From NCBI GenBank assembly GCA_022447365.1, contig JAKVBL010000010.1, forward strand, positions 54,418 to 118,417: 64,000 nt of DNA, in the 5' to 3' direction. Positions 9,451 through 19,753 of this stretch are shown here, one piece after another. Positions within the stretch are counted from its first letter, which is position 1. Each line of letters opens with the position of its first letter. Under the pieces are notes generated by a model. It searched no databases. It saw only the letters and a program-made list of their open reading frames with translations, and was not told where the DNA came from. The DNA is from Oleiphilaceae bacterium. Its GTDB lineage: Bacteria; Pseudomonadota; Gammaproteobacteria; Pseudomonadales; Oleiphilaceae. Made by a program: the position numbers and the translations under genes.

Positions 9451-9664
9451 GGTAGTTTTACTTTTATTAGTTAGAGTTGTTTTATCGTTTTGCTGTGTAT
9501 TTATTCACTATAGCAAGCTCATCCAACTCTACTGCGCAATGTACAAGAAAATACAAAACGTTACGTCAGGCTTTTTTTGGGAATTTTGTATGAGAGTGTA
9601 ACAAGTCAGGCAGGGTGAAGAAGCTTGATTATACTAGCCGCCATGAAACTTAATTAGGTGGACA

Positions 9665-10650
9665 GTGGCTGTGTTTGTTATTCGTTTAATCGCTTTATAT
9701 TTCACCGTCGTGATGCTGTCTGCATGCGGACACAGCGACAGCTCTAGTCATGATGACCATGACCATAGTGGCCATAACAGCACTCACAACAATAGCCAAG
9801 GACATGATGCTCACCATGAAGAGTCACACAATCATGAGCATCGCGCGGAATACACCTTTAAAGACTCCGAGTTCCCTCGTTCAGGCCTATTCCTGAACTC
9901 CATAATGAAGATCCCAAGATCGCTGCCTTGGGCGAGAAGCTATTTCACGATCCTCAACTGAGCAGCGATGGCACTGTCGTATGTGCGAGCTGTCATATTG
10001 TAGCGCTCGGTGGAGATGATGGTTTAGTAAAATCTCTAGGTGTTGCAGGTGCTGAGGGTGATGTAAATTCACCTTTAGTGCTAAATGTAAGCCTGAATGC
10101 TCGACAGTTATGGAATGGTCGCGCTCGAGATTTGCGCGAACAGCTGCAAGGGCCTATCCACAATCCTATTGAAATGAATAGCAATTGGGATTTAGTTGCT
10201 GAGCGTCTTAGATCAAATCAAGATTACGTAAAAGCTTTCGCCGATGCATTCAACGCAGGTATCACGCAGAAAAACATTGAGGATGCATTACTAAGTTACG
10301 AGCGCACTTTGGTCACGCCGAATAGCGATTTTGATGCGTTTATACAGGGTGATGAACTTGCGTTTACTGAACCTGAATTAAAAGGCTTCGAATCATTTAA
10401 CGACTTGGGCTGTGTGTCTTGTCATCAAGGAGCAAATCTGGGGGGTAACTTATACCAACGTCTTGGTTTGTTTCACGACTATTTTGCGGACAAAGAGCAG
10501 ATATATGAATCGGACTATGGTTTATACCTAGTAACTGGAGACTAAAAAGACCGTTATAAGTTTCGTGTTCCTGGCCTAAGAAATGTTGCACAAACAGCCC
10601 CTTATTTTCATGACGGAACATCTCCGACCTTGCATGATGCTGGTAAGCAC
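9665..10650 (+). pseudogene. di-haem cytochrome-c peroxidase (MauG/CCP family) lipoprotein, broken
   Basis: Remnant of a periplasmic di-haem peroxidase. It begins with a lipoprotein signal (lipobox LSAC) and a His-rich linker of about 40 residues. The frame shifts between about 9888 and 9900; the expected sequence (PELHNEDPKIAALGEKLFHDPQL) continues in another frame. Both haem sites remain (CASCH, CVSCH). An in-frame TAA at 10543 interrupts it, and KDRYKFRVPGLRNVAQTAPYFHDG continues in the same frame after the stop. After TLHDAG the normal C-terminus is missing and the sequence runs straight into sensor-kinase-like sequence. At least three lesions make a functional product very unlikely. Confidence 0.85.
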
Positions 10651-11470
10651 AAATTAGAGCTCGATATTATTAATTTTGCTTTGAAGCCGACGCCTTTTAA
10701 TAGCGGCGCAATTGATAGAGCGCTCATCCAAATTTCTGCGACGTATGTTGGTGACGACGCCTTACTGGAAGCGTTTAAACAGCATAAGCAAAAAGTCTTA
10801 GAAGGTTACAGCGATACCTTAACTTTAATCGATCGTATTGATGGTCTCATTTCGGTATCAACCTTCAACACCGTAGCGCAAAAACTCGAAAATGAATTGG
10901 CGGTATATAGCCGCTCTGTGAACGGTTTTGCCGTGTCGTTGATCGCATTAATTCTGGCATTGTTGGTGCGCGTGGTGATGTTGTCGCGTCGTGCTGAGAA
11001 CGCTGTGAAAGAGCTATCATTCGTCGAATGAAGAGTTTGATGTTGAGGAAAAAACCTATGACTTCTCAGGACGTCGCGTGTTATTGGTTGATGATAATGC
11101 AATCAACCGGACTGTTGCTGAGTTAATGCTTGATACGGTTGGTGTCGAGGTGATTATGGCTGAAGATGGCAAACAAGCCGTTGATACCTTAAACGAACAG
11201 TCGATTGACCTTGTCTTTATGGACTATCAGATGCCGGTCAAGGATGGCTATGAAGCTAGCCGAACGATTCGTCAATTAAGCAATCCGCTTAAGCGTGATG
11301 TGCCGATTGTTGCGATGACCGCAAATGCGATGAAAGGCGATAAGGAGATGTGTTTAGAAGCAGGCATGGATGATTATATTTCTAAGCCTGTCGAAGCACA
11401 GTTGCTCTATGAGCTGATCAGTAAATGGTTAGATCACACGCATTCAGAAGGAATTGTCGCGCGCGATTAA
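10651..11470 (+). pseudogene. hybrid sensor histidine kinase remnant (sensor helix + receiver, kinase core deleted)
   Basis: The frame of the broken peroxidase continues into a helical sensor region (DALLEAFKQHKQKVLEGYSDTL) and a TM helix (VSLIALILALLVRVVML), then stops at 11031. In another frame, from about 11035, a full receiver domain follows: VLLVDDN, phospho-acceptor VFMDYQMP, MTANAM and YISKPV. The HisKA and HATPase domains expected between them are absent. This is best explained by two deletions in a former peroxidase and hybrid-kinase gene pair. A free receiver started at GTG 11078 could still be made, but no good ribosome site precedes it. Confidence 0.78.
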
Positions 11471-11494
11471 TCTAATCTAGCGGGAGAGTTATAT

Positions 11495-11524
11495 TGGGGT
11501 CAGAGTAAAACGACTCTGACCCCA
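11495..11524. terminator. GGGGTCAGAGT hairpin
   Basis: TGGGGTCAGAGT and ACTCTGACCCCA arms around a 6-base loop, between the convergent receiver remnant and fasciclin gene. Same family as the hairpin at 2031. There is a weak T-run on the plus side. Confidence 0.6.
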
Positions 11525-11539
11525 GATTTTCAATCTTAA

Positions 11540-12745
11540 TTAAAGATTTAGTTCTGCAGGAAGCAGTACGCGGTCAATCGGATGGATACGACCATTACTT
11601 GTTAAGATATTTCCAGCACGTAAGATCAACTCTGGATCTGCGACACGTGTTTCGATATCGCCAAGTGTGCGGCCATCAGGTTTGATGACTGGACCAAGCA
11701 CGGTATCGATTTCATCCGCAACAAGAAGGTCTTTCAAGGTCAGTGCAGTGTCACCGGCTCCTACCGTCACGTGATAGGTAATGACGGTCTCAAGTGCTGT
11801 TGCTAAATCTAGCCCCGTAAGACCAGGTAGCGCTGCAAGCACAACGTCAAGAGCTTCTTGCTCTGTGCTCACATTAACACCTAAGTCTTTCACAAGCTGG
11901 ATGAATGCAGCGTCAGTCGGCGCGAATACCGTTAAGCCCGGCACGGTGCTCAAGATATCAACTAAGCCTTCGCCAGCAGCTTTGCCTGCATCAACTGCAA
12001 GAATACCTTGTAGCAAAATATCAAAGTCATTCGGATTGCTATCGACGCCTTCAAGTGAGCTGACTGCGATAGCTGTGCCTGCGATAGTTGGGAGATCACT
12101 TTGTCCTGCCGCTGGCAGGTCGAGTGGAATAAGTACGCGATTGATGGAGTGCACGATACCATTACTTGCTTTTGTACCACGCTTCCAGAATGACAGTTTA
12201 GGATTCTTAAATTCTGGGTCGTTATCTACGAGCTGAAGTCCAACAGGTAAGATGCTAGCACCATCAAGTAGGGTTGGTACTTCGCCGTTATATATGACGC
12301 TGAATTTAGAACGTGATTCAGGAGCAACATGGTAAAGCAGAATGTTACGCAGAATATCGATGGCTGCATCTTCGTCACCGCCAGCTAATCCTAGCAGTGT
12401 GGCGAAGATCGCGTTGAATGCGCCCTCTTCGCTATTCCCTTCATAGCCGAAGTCACGAGCCAAGCGCAAAAATGCAGCGTCACTTGGTGCGAATACTGTT
12501 ACGTCGATCTTTTCGCTGGCAAGTGTTTCAGCAAGACCAGCTGCTTGAACCGCGGCTAATAAGATATCGTTATCATAACGGCGATGATCGAAGCCATTGC
12601 CACTCTTAGCAACGATTTCGGTAATGGTAGGTTTAGGTTTGTCGGCGCCTCCAAATTTGAAGAACGACCAAGCGTTTGCCGATACAGAAACGGTAGACGC
12701 AACCACGCCTGCGCAAAGTAGGCGCAAAGCTTTTGAATTTTTCAT
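11540..12745 (-). CDS. secreted protein with two fasciclin (FAS1) domains
   Basis: A 401-residue protein with a signal peptide (ending VSANA). Two FAS1 repeats each carry the family motifs: TVFAPSDAAFLRL and ILLYHV in the first, TVFAPTDAAFIQL and VITYHV in the second. Each domain ends in an H2-like NGIVHSINRVLIP or NGRIHPIDRVLLP motif. FAS1 proteins act in adhesion or matrix binding outside the cell. It is transcribed alone. Confidence 0.9.
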   Translation of the reverse strand: MKNSKALRLLCAGVVASTVSVSANAWSFFKFGGADKPKPTITEIVAKSGNGFDHRRYDNDILLAAVQAAGLAETLASEKIDVTVFAPSDAAFLRLARDFGYEGNSEEGAFNAIFATLLGLAGGDEDAAIDILRNILLYHVAPESRSKFSVIYNGEVPTLLDGASILPVGLQLVDNDPEFKNPKLSFWKRGTKASNGIVHSINRVLIPLDLPAAGQSDLPTIAGTAIAVSSLEGVDSNPNDFDILLQGILAVDAGKAAGEGLVDILSTVPGLTVFAPTDAAFIQLVKDLGVNVSTEQEALDVVLAALPGLTGLDLATALETVITYHVTVGAGDTALTLKDLLVADEIDTVLGPVIKPDGRTLGDIETRVADPELILRAGNILTSNGRIHPIDRVLLPAELNL

Positions 12746-12986
12746 TGTTAACTCCTATCTAGCGAGAAAGTCCAATTTTTACTGCTTCGATTTTCGGGCT
12801 GCCAAAGCAGTCCAGATAAGAGTGGCCACTCAACACAACTAACGTTGATACGAGCCCTTACGTGTTTACTTTTTGTTCGGTTTAGTAAGTTTATGTATTT
12901 TGTCGAACTAGGGTGAAAACTGAGAACTGAGCAGGATAGAGGCGGATAGGGTAGATCTGAGGATACTGAGAGATAGGGATTGAGGT

Positions 12987-14003
12987 TTAGTCAAACCATC
13001 CGCGCGTTTTATTGACGAATGCAACCAGTGACAACATCACTGGAACTTCTACCAATACACCTACAACCGTTGCAAGGGCTGCTCCAGAGTGTAAGCCAAA
13101 AAGTGAAATGGCGACTGCGACGGCAAGTTCAAAGAAGTTTGAGGTGCCAATTAAACATGCGGGTGCGGCAACATTATGCGGAAGCTTTAAGGCTTTTGCT
13201 GCGCCGTAACCGACGGCAAAAATGAAGTAGGTTTGAATCAAAAGTGGGATTGCAATCAACACAATCTCCAAGGGTTGGTTCAAGATAGTTTGCGCTTGGA
13301 AGCCAAACAACAATACAACAGTGGCAAGCAGGCCGGTGACTGACCAAGGTTTTATCTGGCTCAAGAACTGCTCTAATTTTTCATGGTTGTCGGGTTTATC
13401 GAGCTTCTTGCGGGTGATAACGCCTGCGACTAACGGAATGACGACATAGAGTAATACCGAGAGTAATAGTGTTTCCCACGGCACAGTAATGTCACTCAGG
13501 CCAAGCAAAAATGCGGCGATTGGCGCGAAGGCAAAGATCATAATGAGATCGTTTACAGACACTTGAACCAATGTGTAATTTGGATCGCCCTTCGTGAGTT
13601 GGCTCCATACAAACACCATGGCGGTACAGGGTGCAACGCCCAGCAATATCATTCCCGCGATATATTCGGAGGCAGTTTGAGGGTCAACCATGTCCGCGAA
13701 AATGACTTTAAAGAAAAGCCAGCCAAGTGCAGCCATTGTGAAAGGTTTAATCAACCAGTTGATGACAACTGTCAGCACTATACCTTTGGGTTTTTTACCG
13801 ACCTCTTTGACGGCACTAAAATCGATTTGCACCATCATCGGATAGATCATGAGCCAGATAAATAAGGCCACAGGTATATTCACATGGGCATATTCAAATC
13901 CGGCAATCGCTTCAAAAGTGGAGGGTGCGAGCACACCTAACAATATTCCTGCACCAATACTTAAGGCGACCCAGACGCTAAGGTAGCGTTCAAAAATTCC
14001 CAT
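12987..14003 (-). CDS. acr3: ACR3-family arsenite efflux permease
   Basis: A 338-residue, roughly ten-helix membrane protein. Family marks are [13 protein letters not shown] in the early helices, the functional Cys motif [15 protein letters not shown] near residue 126, and a conserved C-terminal helix ([15 protein letters not shown]). It exports As(III) made by the upstream reductase. It begins 24 bases after arsC on the same strand. Confidence 0.93.
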   Translation of the reverse strand: MGIFERYLSVWVALSIGAGILLGVLAPSTFEAIAGFEYAHVNIPVALFIWLMIYPMMVQIDFSAVKEVGKKPKGIVLTVVINWLIKPFTMAALGWLFFKVIFADMVDPQTASEYIAGMILLGVAPCTAMVFVWSQLTKGDPNYTLVQVSVNDLIMIFAFAPIAAFLLGLSDITVPWETLLLSVLLYVVIPLVAGVITRKKLDKPDNHEKLEQFLSQIKPWSVTGLLATVVLLFGFQAQTILNQPLEIVLIAIPLLIQTYFIFAVGYGAAKALKLPHNVAAPACLIGTSNFFELAVAVAISLFGLHSGAALATVVGVLVEVPVMLSLVAFVNKTRGWFD

Positions 14004-14027
14004 TGTAGATCCTTTTAGAAATTTGAA

Positions 14028-14504
14028 TTAAGCCAAAGACTCTTTTATTTGAGCGATAAACGACTCGCGATCACTTGTGTCAAAACTGAGCATTTTCTGG
14101 ACGCGCGCTTCGATCTCTTTAATGCAGGCATCAAAGGCTACTTTCTGATCTTCCTCGCTGCCTTCAACTTTTGACGGATCTGCTAGGCCCCAGTGCAGTT
14201 TCACTTGTTTCCCAAACCAAACTGGGCAGGCCTCTTGCGCTGCTTGATCGCACACGGTAATCGCGATATCGATCCCTTCGTCTAATAAGTCTGGTGAGAA
14301 CTCATCCCAAGATTGGCTTTTTAAGCCTTCGGTTTCATAGCCATGCTCTTGCAAATATTGAATGCTCAAGGGGTGAACTTGGCCGCTAGGGCTGCTACCT
14401 GCGCTATAGGCTTTTAACTTCTGATCACCGAGTTTATTGGTGATTGCTTCACTAAGAATGCTGCGACAACGATTATGAGTGCAAATGTAGAGCATGGAGA
14501 TCAT
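14028..14504 (-). CDS. arsC: arsenate reductase, low-molecular-weight phosphatase type
   Basis: About 158 residues. The N-terminal P-loop is LYICTHNRCRS (C-x5-R), as in thioredoxin- or glutaredoxin-linked ArsC of the LMW tyrosine phosphatase fold; SAGSSPSG and the late HWGLADPSKVEG are also typical. It reduces arsenate to arsenite for export by the ACR3 pump. ATG 14504 is preferred to 14543, since the extra 13 residues are outside the fold. The unit order on the minus strand is AraC regulator, arsC, acr3; no ArsR repressor is present. Confidence 0.9.
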   Translation of the reverse strand: MISMLYICTHNRCRSILSEAITNKLGDQKLKAYSAGSSPSGQVHPLSIQYLQEHGYETEGLKSQSWDEFSPDLLDEGIDIAITVCDQAAQEACPVWFGKQVKLHWGLADPSKVEGSEEDQKVAFDACIKEIEARVQKMLSFDTSDRESFIAQIKESLA

Positions 14505-14633
14505 GGTGCTTCTCAAAGACGAAAACACCATAGTATAGAGCAAATTTAATGACAGTTTTATTGCTAGGTGGTTGTTGTTTGCTCGGAAGCAAGGCTGAAG
14601 AAGCTTAGCTCACCTAAATGCGGATAATAAGCC

Positions 14634-15713
14634 TCAAGGTCGATAAAAATTGGGCGTTTGTTTTGTCCACTTTTTAAATGCGTTGCAGAAATTTGCCGCG
14701 TCTGAAAAGCCCAATTCGAAGGCAATATCTTCATTGGTAAAGTCGCCTTGTTGAAGCATTGCGATCGCAATTTGGCAACGAATTTTGCCCATCAAAGTAT
14801 TGTAATTTAGACCGATCTTTCCAAGTTTTCGTCGGAAGGTGCGTTCACTCATACACATGGCTTCGGCAATGGCTTTGGAGTTAGGGTAGCTATCGCCGTC
14901 ATTTCGCACTAAGCGGTCGAACTTGTTGACCAATGCGAACTCATCTTTCAGTGTTTGCATAAGTTGATTCAGTTGCTCAATGCTGTCTTTCAATTCATGC
15001 TTTGCACGGTAAGCGTATGTGAGCTCTTGTTTAAGATGAGCAAGGTCCACTACCCATTCATTGAATTTTGCGTCATCTTCAATCTCGCAATCAAAGTGAC
15101 TGCGATAGAAGGCTTTATCCGCCTCTGTAAGTTTTAGAACGAATTTTAAAGCACGTGTTTTAACTGGACTGCCCGTGATCTCGCGCGAGACGGCTTGCAT
15201 GCCGCCGATCGTTAACTCGAATATCATGTGCAGTAAACGCTCACTCAGTCCTGATACGTTTACAAGCCGATGGGTCAGTTCTTCTTGATCTTGGATAATC
15301 GTGAGATCAGTAAAGCTGCCTAGCAGCTCGTAATAGCTGTGTGAGATTTCGAGTGCATCATAGAGTGATGGTGCATGACGAAAAGCGGTTCCCAAAATAC
15401 CGAAATTTGCGAGTGAATATTCGCTCGCGACATGAATACCCAAACCAATCAAGAATTGATCTTCAACCACACGTGATAAACCATCAAGGGCAATGTGTGA
15501 GGGTATGAATGGCTCATTGAGCAAAATGTCTAGCTCTAACTCTTTTTCGAGATGTTCACACCAAGCAGTTTGTCCCTGTCGCTTGAGTCGTTTGAGAATG
15601 AGCGAAAGCTCAAAGCTCGGATAGTTTTGATCACCTAGGCTAGCTATTTGCTTGAATTCAATGTTTTGTTCTGGGCTTGCTATCGACATCGTTATTACTT
15701 TGCTCACATCCAT
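14634..15713 (-). CDS. AraC-family transcriptional regulator (OruR-type)
   Basis: 359 residues. The N-terminal ~200 residues resemble the arabinose-binding-like domain of the OruR/ArgR type (FGILGTAFRHAPSLYDALEISHSYYELLG). The C-terminal 100 residues are a two-HTH AraC domain (SKAIAEAMCMSERTFRRKLGKIG and FTNEDIAFELGFSDAANFCNAFKKWT). It lies 129 bases upstream of arsC on the same strand; a regulatory link to the arsenic genes is possible but unusual. Confidence 0.87.
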   Translation of the reverse strand: MDVSKVITMSIASPEQNIEFKQIASLGDQNYPSFELSLILKRLKRQGQTAWCEHLEKELELDILLNEPFIPSHIALDGLSRVVEDQFLIGLGIHVASEYSLANFGILGTAFRHAPSLYDALEISHSYYELLGSFTDLTIIQDQEELTHRLVNVSGLSERLLHMIFELTIGGMQAVSREITGSPVKTRALKFVLKLTEADKAFYRSHFDCEIEDDAKFNEWVVDLAHLKQELTYAYRAKHELKDSIEQLNQLMQTLKDEFALVNKFDRLVRNDGDSYPNSKAIAEAMCMSERTFRRKLGKIGLNYNTLMGKIRCQIAIAMLQQGDFTNEDIAFELGFSDAANFCNAFKKWTKQTPNFYRP

Positions 15714-15996
15714 GAATAGACTAAATACTAAACCGCTTTTTATGTGATCGCCAACGTAACTCTGTTATCCATTTCCCACTTCTGATTCTGCAATCGCTTG
15801 CGTGTGTGCAAAGCGGCCAATTTTCCTTTTTTGAGAGCTTTGAGCTCAATAAGGGGGCATTGTGTTGGTGAAATCAGCAAAGCTGTTATTTTCTGCCCTC
15901 TTCAAATCTGGCTTTTTCGTTTTAACTGCTCGCGTGGCGTAGTTCGCAGTTGATGCCACATTACTTTTTAATCAATTAATAACTGTGGTGAAAACA

Positions 15997-17301
15997 ATGA
16001 TAAAAACGAAATCATTTTCTTCGCACGTCATTAAAACAACATTAGGCCTGTCGCTGGCAGCAGGTGTGTCTTTAGGCGCACATGCTATTGGTATTGAGGA
16101 TGTTGTAAATGGTGGAAATGACTTTGCTTGGGAACAAGTGGAACTTCCGGGCACGAAGTGTAGTGACGGATCGCAATACAAGTTTTGGGTTTATGACAAT
16201 CCGAATTCTAATAACCTCGTTATAAGCTATGAAGGAGGCGGTGCGTGTTGGGACTACGAGAGTTGCTCTGGTGCACTAGGTCTGCTTGGTGCATCAAACC
16301 CGAATGGTCTCTCCGATAACTATATTTATGAGACGAAGGCTAAATTCGTTTCGCCCATTATGAACGGTAACGATCCTGGTTTACCTTTCCGTCGTCGTGA
16401 GAATTTGGCAACAAATGGATGGGATGCCGCCTACATGCCGTATTGCACCGGCGATGTACATGTAGGTAATAATGTTCAGGTGTATGACGACCCGACGGGT
16501 GTGAATCCACCAATTACCTTCCATCATAATGGCTATGCAAACTCGACTGCGGCCTTGGACTTTCTAAATACGCGTCTAGGGACAATGAACAAAGTGATGA
16601 TTACGGGCTTCAGTGCTGGTGGTGTAGCGTCTTCGGCGCTTTATCATGAAGTGCGTCAGCGTTTAGACTTCACCAAAGGCTATATGCTGAATGACTCAGG
16701 ACCATTGTTCCCAGCACCCGATTCGAGCTACAACTCGCGTCAGTTGCACGAGACAATCATTACGGCTTGGGACATGCCTACTGTGCTTGCGAATATGCCT
16801 GCTTCATTCAATATTGATGATATGGGCACGGCAAATACCGCGGCGGCAAACTTGTATCCGCAAGATTCATTTGCTTATACGGCTTACAGCACCGACTTTA
16901 ACTTCTCGCGATTCTCTTATGAGCGTTTCTTCCCGAACATGGATTACAACTCTATTTTGGCGAAGTGGCAGGAAGATCATCAGATCTTGATTGCGCAAAT
17001 GAATACCTTGCCAAACTATGGCTACATGATTCCTTGGAATCGTCCAATCAATGATAGCCACTGTTCAACCATCGTTACCTTCATAGGCTCACACGCTTGC
17101 CCAAGTATTCGTAAAAAACGCTGGTGGGAGTTCCCAATAGGCCAAACGTGGAAGTGCCCAGGTACGTTCTATGGTATGGCGGCATTTCTTGATGCCTTCG
17201 TTGCGGGTGCAACATGGCGTTTAGTTGAACCATACAATAACTACAACAACGAAGATCCTGGTTGTGGTATCTACTGTCCATTGATCAGTGATGCGATCTA
17301 G
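15997..17301 (+). CDS. secreted pectinacetylesterase/Notum-family serine hydrolase
   Basis: 434 residues from ATG 15997 (a GTG at 15985 is a weaker alternative). A signal peptide ends near AHA. The body matches the pectinacetylesterase family: SYEGGGACWDYESC as oxyanion region, NGWDAAYMPYCTGDVHVG, nucleophile motif ITGFSAGGVASS, and paired Cys in the C-terminal half. Such enzymes remove acetyl or acyl groups from extracellular polymers; the substrate cannot be told. It is 111 bases upstream of a small secreted-protein gene and then lnt. Confidence 0.82.
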   Translation: MIKTKSFSSHVIKTTLGLSLAAGVSLGAHAIGIEDVVNGGNDFAWEQVELPGTKCSDGSQYKFWVYDNPNSNNLVISYEGGGACWDYESCSGALGLLGASNPNGLSDNYIYETKAKFVSPIMNGNDPGLPFRRRENLATNGWDAAYMPYCTGDVHVGNNVQVYDDPTGVNPPITFHHNGYANSTAALDFLNTRLGTMNKVMITGFSAGGVASSALYHEVRQRLDFTKGYMLNDSGPLFPAPDSSYNSRQLHETIITAWDMPTVLANMPASFNIDDMGTANTAAANLYPQDSFAYTAYSTDFNFSRFSYERFFPNMDYNSILAKWQEDHQILIAQMNTLPNYGYMIPWNRPINDSHCSTIVTFIGSHACPSIRKKRWWEFPIGQTWKCPGTFYGMAAFLDAFVAGATWRLVEPYNNYNNEDPGCGIYCPLISDAI

Positions 17302-17412
17302 ATTCTGAGCTTTATTTCCACAGAGTAAACTCAGATAAAAGTCCTTTCCTAGTGCAATGCTAGGAAAGGCAATACACAAAACTAAGAACAACAGAATAAT
17401 TAGGGTGACACG

Positions 17413-18162
17413 ATGAGAACAAGTATAAAGTTAACCTTCATGGCAACCGTATTAGGGGCATCAGTCGTTGTTGTATTAATGAATCAGGACGATACCGTTG
17501 ATCCGAGTTTTTTACCCGTGACAGAACAGGTCCCAACGCCTTCTCCAAATCCAGACTCGCATGATGAACGCGTTTCAGGTGTTCAAGGCAGCTATCCCAA
17601 GTATTTAACGACAGATACAGTGATTGCCGGTGATGTTGAAATGCCGCCGCAAGATTATGATCCTGAGTTGGCTTATGATGCCAAAATGGAAGCATGGTCA
17701 AAGGTCGATCTTGATGTCGTACGCGAAGCCACAACAGATAATTTATATTGGACCATGGCTGCTCAAACTGACGACCCTTCAATCGTTGAGGCCCGAGAAG
17801 CGAAGCGCGCTGAGTTAAAAGCGATTGAAACGAAAATGATGGCACGTCACGCCAGCGAACAGGAAATTCGAGACTACTACGCCTATCAGGAAAAACTATC
17901 AGAAGACTATGTAATTGTTTTGACCGAGATCTTAGAGCGCTATGGGAATGTGCTCCCAGAAGATGATTATGCAGGGCAAGCTTTAGCGCGAACGATGCAC
18001 TTGAACAAACTTCAGGAAATGCCGAACAAAATCTCGCGTGCACTTGAGCAGCGTCAAGTATTCATCGATCAGAAGCAGGAATGGATGGCGGATAAAGACG
18101 CATATAGAGCTAAACTAGAAGCGCAAGCTGAGGAGGCGAATCGCGCACTCGGCAAAATATAA
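17413..18162 (+). CDS. hypothetical membrane-anchored helical protein
   Basis: 249 residues. An N-terminal anchor (LTFMATVLGASVVVVLM) is followed by a Pro/Asp-rich linker. From about residue 80 to the end it is strongly helical, with Glu, Lys and Ala heptads (EAREAKRAELKAIETKMMARH), probably a coiled coil in the periplasm. Its position between a secreted hydrolase and an acyltransferase recalls lipase-foldase genes, but the foldase motif RxxFDY is not seen. It ends 15 bases before lnt, so the two are probably cotranscribed. Function unknown. Confidence 0.75.
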   Translation: MRTSIKLTFMATVLGASVVVVLMNQDDTVDPSFLPVTEQVPTPSPNPDSHDERVSGVQGSYPKYLTTDTVIAGDVEMPPQDYDPELAYDAKMEAWSKVDLDVVREATTDNLYWTMAAQTDDPSIVEAREAKRAELKAIETKMMARHASEQEIRDYYAYQEKLSEDYVIVLTEILERYGNVLPEDDYAGQALARTMHLNKLQEMPNKISRALEQRQVFIDQKQEWMADKDAYRAKLEAQAEEANRALGKI

Positions 18163-18177
18163 TAAAAGAGTATTCTT

Positions 18178-19743
18178 ATGAAAGGCTCTATTTTTCTGTT
18201 TTTAAGCGCCTGCGCTTCAGGTGCTCTATATGCTTTTGCGAATGTCGGGTTTGGGCTTTGGTTACTCGCCTTTGCTTGTTTTGTTCCTTTGTTGCTAGCG
18301 CTTGAAAGATCCAAGCGCTTTTATTCTTCTGCGCTCACTGGCTTTGCCATGGGCAGTGTTCTTTATTTCGTTGGGTATTCTTGGCTTCTCGCGCTTAGTG
18401 ACGGATTTATTCGGGGCGAAGACCATACCGGAAGCTTGCTTTGGCTAGCTTATGGATTCGTCATCGCCTTGCATTTTGCTGTGTTTGCGCTGCTCTACGT
18501 CGCGATGCGCAGACTCAATGTCGGGATATTGCTGTCTTCTATGGCTGCTTTGCTCATCATTGAATTCACGCAAGCGAATCTGTTTCCTTTTTACTTGGGT
18601 GCATCACTCGTTCGGGCGCCATATCTAGCACAAGCTGCTGATCTTGGTGGCGTCTATTTGCTCAGTGCATGTGTGATCGGTGTAAATGCATGCTGTGTTG
18701 TATTGTTGCAAGAGCGTCGTTTCACATCCATGAAGTCTATTGCGAGTACGGTAGGCATTGTGGGAGGTTTATATTTTTATGGGGTTTATCAAGTTCAACA
18801 GGAAGAGTCTTTTGTCGCAGAGCCTCAACAACAAATGTCTATTGGGCTTGTGCAAAGTGATATTTATGGCATGTCTCGTCCTGATCAACGTGCAACTGCG
18901 CATCAGCAACATCTAGCCTTTAGTCGCAGTCTTATCGCACAGCACGAGATTGATTTGTTAGTTTGGCCTGAAGCGGCATACGGCCGAGCAATACAAGGTA
19001 CTCTGCCGGTGGATGCTCAGCCTATTCAACAAGATCTTGATACGCCAATCGTTTTCGGAGCCACGCGATTATCGGTCAAACAGGGGCGTTTAAGTCCGCA
19101 TAATGCCGTGTTTTTAATTGATGAAAATAACCGAGTGGCGAGTCAGTACAGTAAAAATATACTGATTCCTTTTTCAGAATATTTGCCATTCGAGACCATC
19201 TTGTCACAGCACGAATCGTTCGTTGCGCAGGTATTTCCGGAATACTCACGTTTTGAAGCGGGTGATTCCTTAACGGCGCTGACCTTTAAAGGACGTCGTA
19301 TAAGCACACCTATTTGTTATGAAACCGTGATTCCTGAATTAGTGCGCGAGATGGTGGCAAACAATCATGCCGAATTGATTATCTCTGTTGCTAACGATAG
19401 TTGGTTTGGAATGAGTAAAGAGCCATACATTCATTTGGCGATGGCCAAATTACGGGCTATCGAACATCGGCGGTGGTTTGTGCGTGCAACGAACGGCGGC
19501 ATTAGTGCGGTGATAAATCCCGCGGGTCGCGTCGTGAATAATGTGCCTTTAGGTGAAGAGGGTGTTCGCGCCTCTATTGTTGATTGGCGCTCTGAACAGA
19601 CCCTATACACACTTTACGGAAATTGGTTTGTCAGTGTCGTCATGGGCTTAACCTTACTCACTCTTTTGACTCGCGGCGCCATATTTCGCGTTAAAAAATC
19701 TTCTGAACTCGACTTTAAACAGCGTGCTTCATTGACCAAATAG
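18178..19743 (+). CDS. lnt: apolipoprotein N-acyltransferase
   Basis: 521 residues, the normal length for Lnt. Six or so N-terminal membrane helices precede a nitrilase-type domain. The catalytic triad is visible: Glu in LLVWPEAAYG, Lys in QYSKNILIPFSEYLPFE and Cys in STPICYETVIPE. SVANDSWFG and NGGISAVINPAGRV are standard. It adds the third acyl chain to lipoproteins at the periplasmic face of the inner membrane. Lnt is more often linked to ybeX, so the location beside a secreted hydrolase suggests a second, specialised copy; that is inference. Confidence 0.88.
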   Translation: MKGSIFLFLSACASGALYAFANVGFGLWLLAFACFVPLLLALERSKRFYSSALTGFAMGSVLYFVGYSWLLALSDGFIRGEDHTGSLLWLAYGFVIALHFAVFALLYVAMRRLNVGILLSSMAALLIIEFTQANLFPFYLGASLVRAPYLAQAADLGGVYLLSACVIGVNACCVVLLQERRFTSMKSIASTVGIVGGLYFYGVYQVQQEESFVAEPQQQMSIGLVQSDIYGMSRPDQRATAHQQHLAFSRSLIAQHEIDLLVWPEAAYGRAIQGTLPVDAQPIQQDLDTPIVFGATRLSVKQGRLSPHNAVFLIDENNRVASQYSKNILIPFSEYLPFETILSQHESFVAQVFPEYSRFEAGDSLTALTFKGRRISTPICYETVIPELVREMVANNHAELIISVANDSWFGMSKEPYIHLAMAKLRAIEHRRWFVRATNGGISAVINPAGRVVNNVPLGEEGVRASIVDWRSEQTLYTLYGNWFVSVVMGLTLLTLLTRGAIFRVKKSSELDFKQRASLTK

Positions 19744-19753
19744 TTGATAAGAC

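Noticed and set aside
11078..11470. A stand-alone response regulator gene
   Set aside because: The receiver is preceded by in-frame remnants of a hybrid kinase and no good ribosome site, so it is treated as part of a pseudogene.
17438..18043. A 201-residue minus-strand frame
   Set aside because: It lies opposite the hypothetical gene at 17413, has no recognisable motifs or ribosome site, and looks like a shadow frame.
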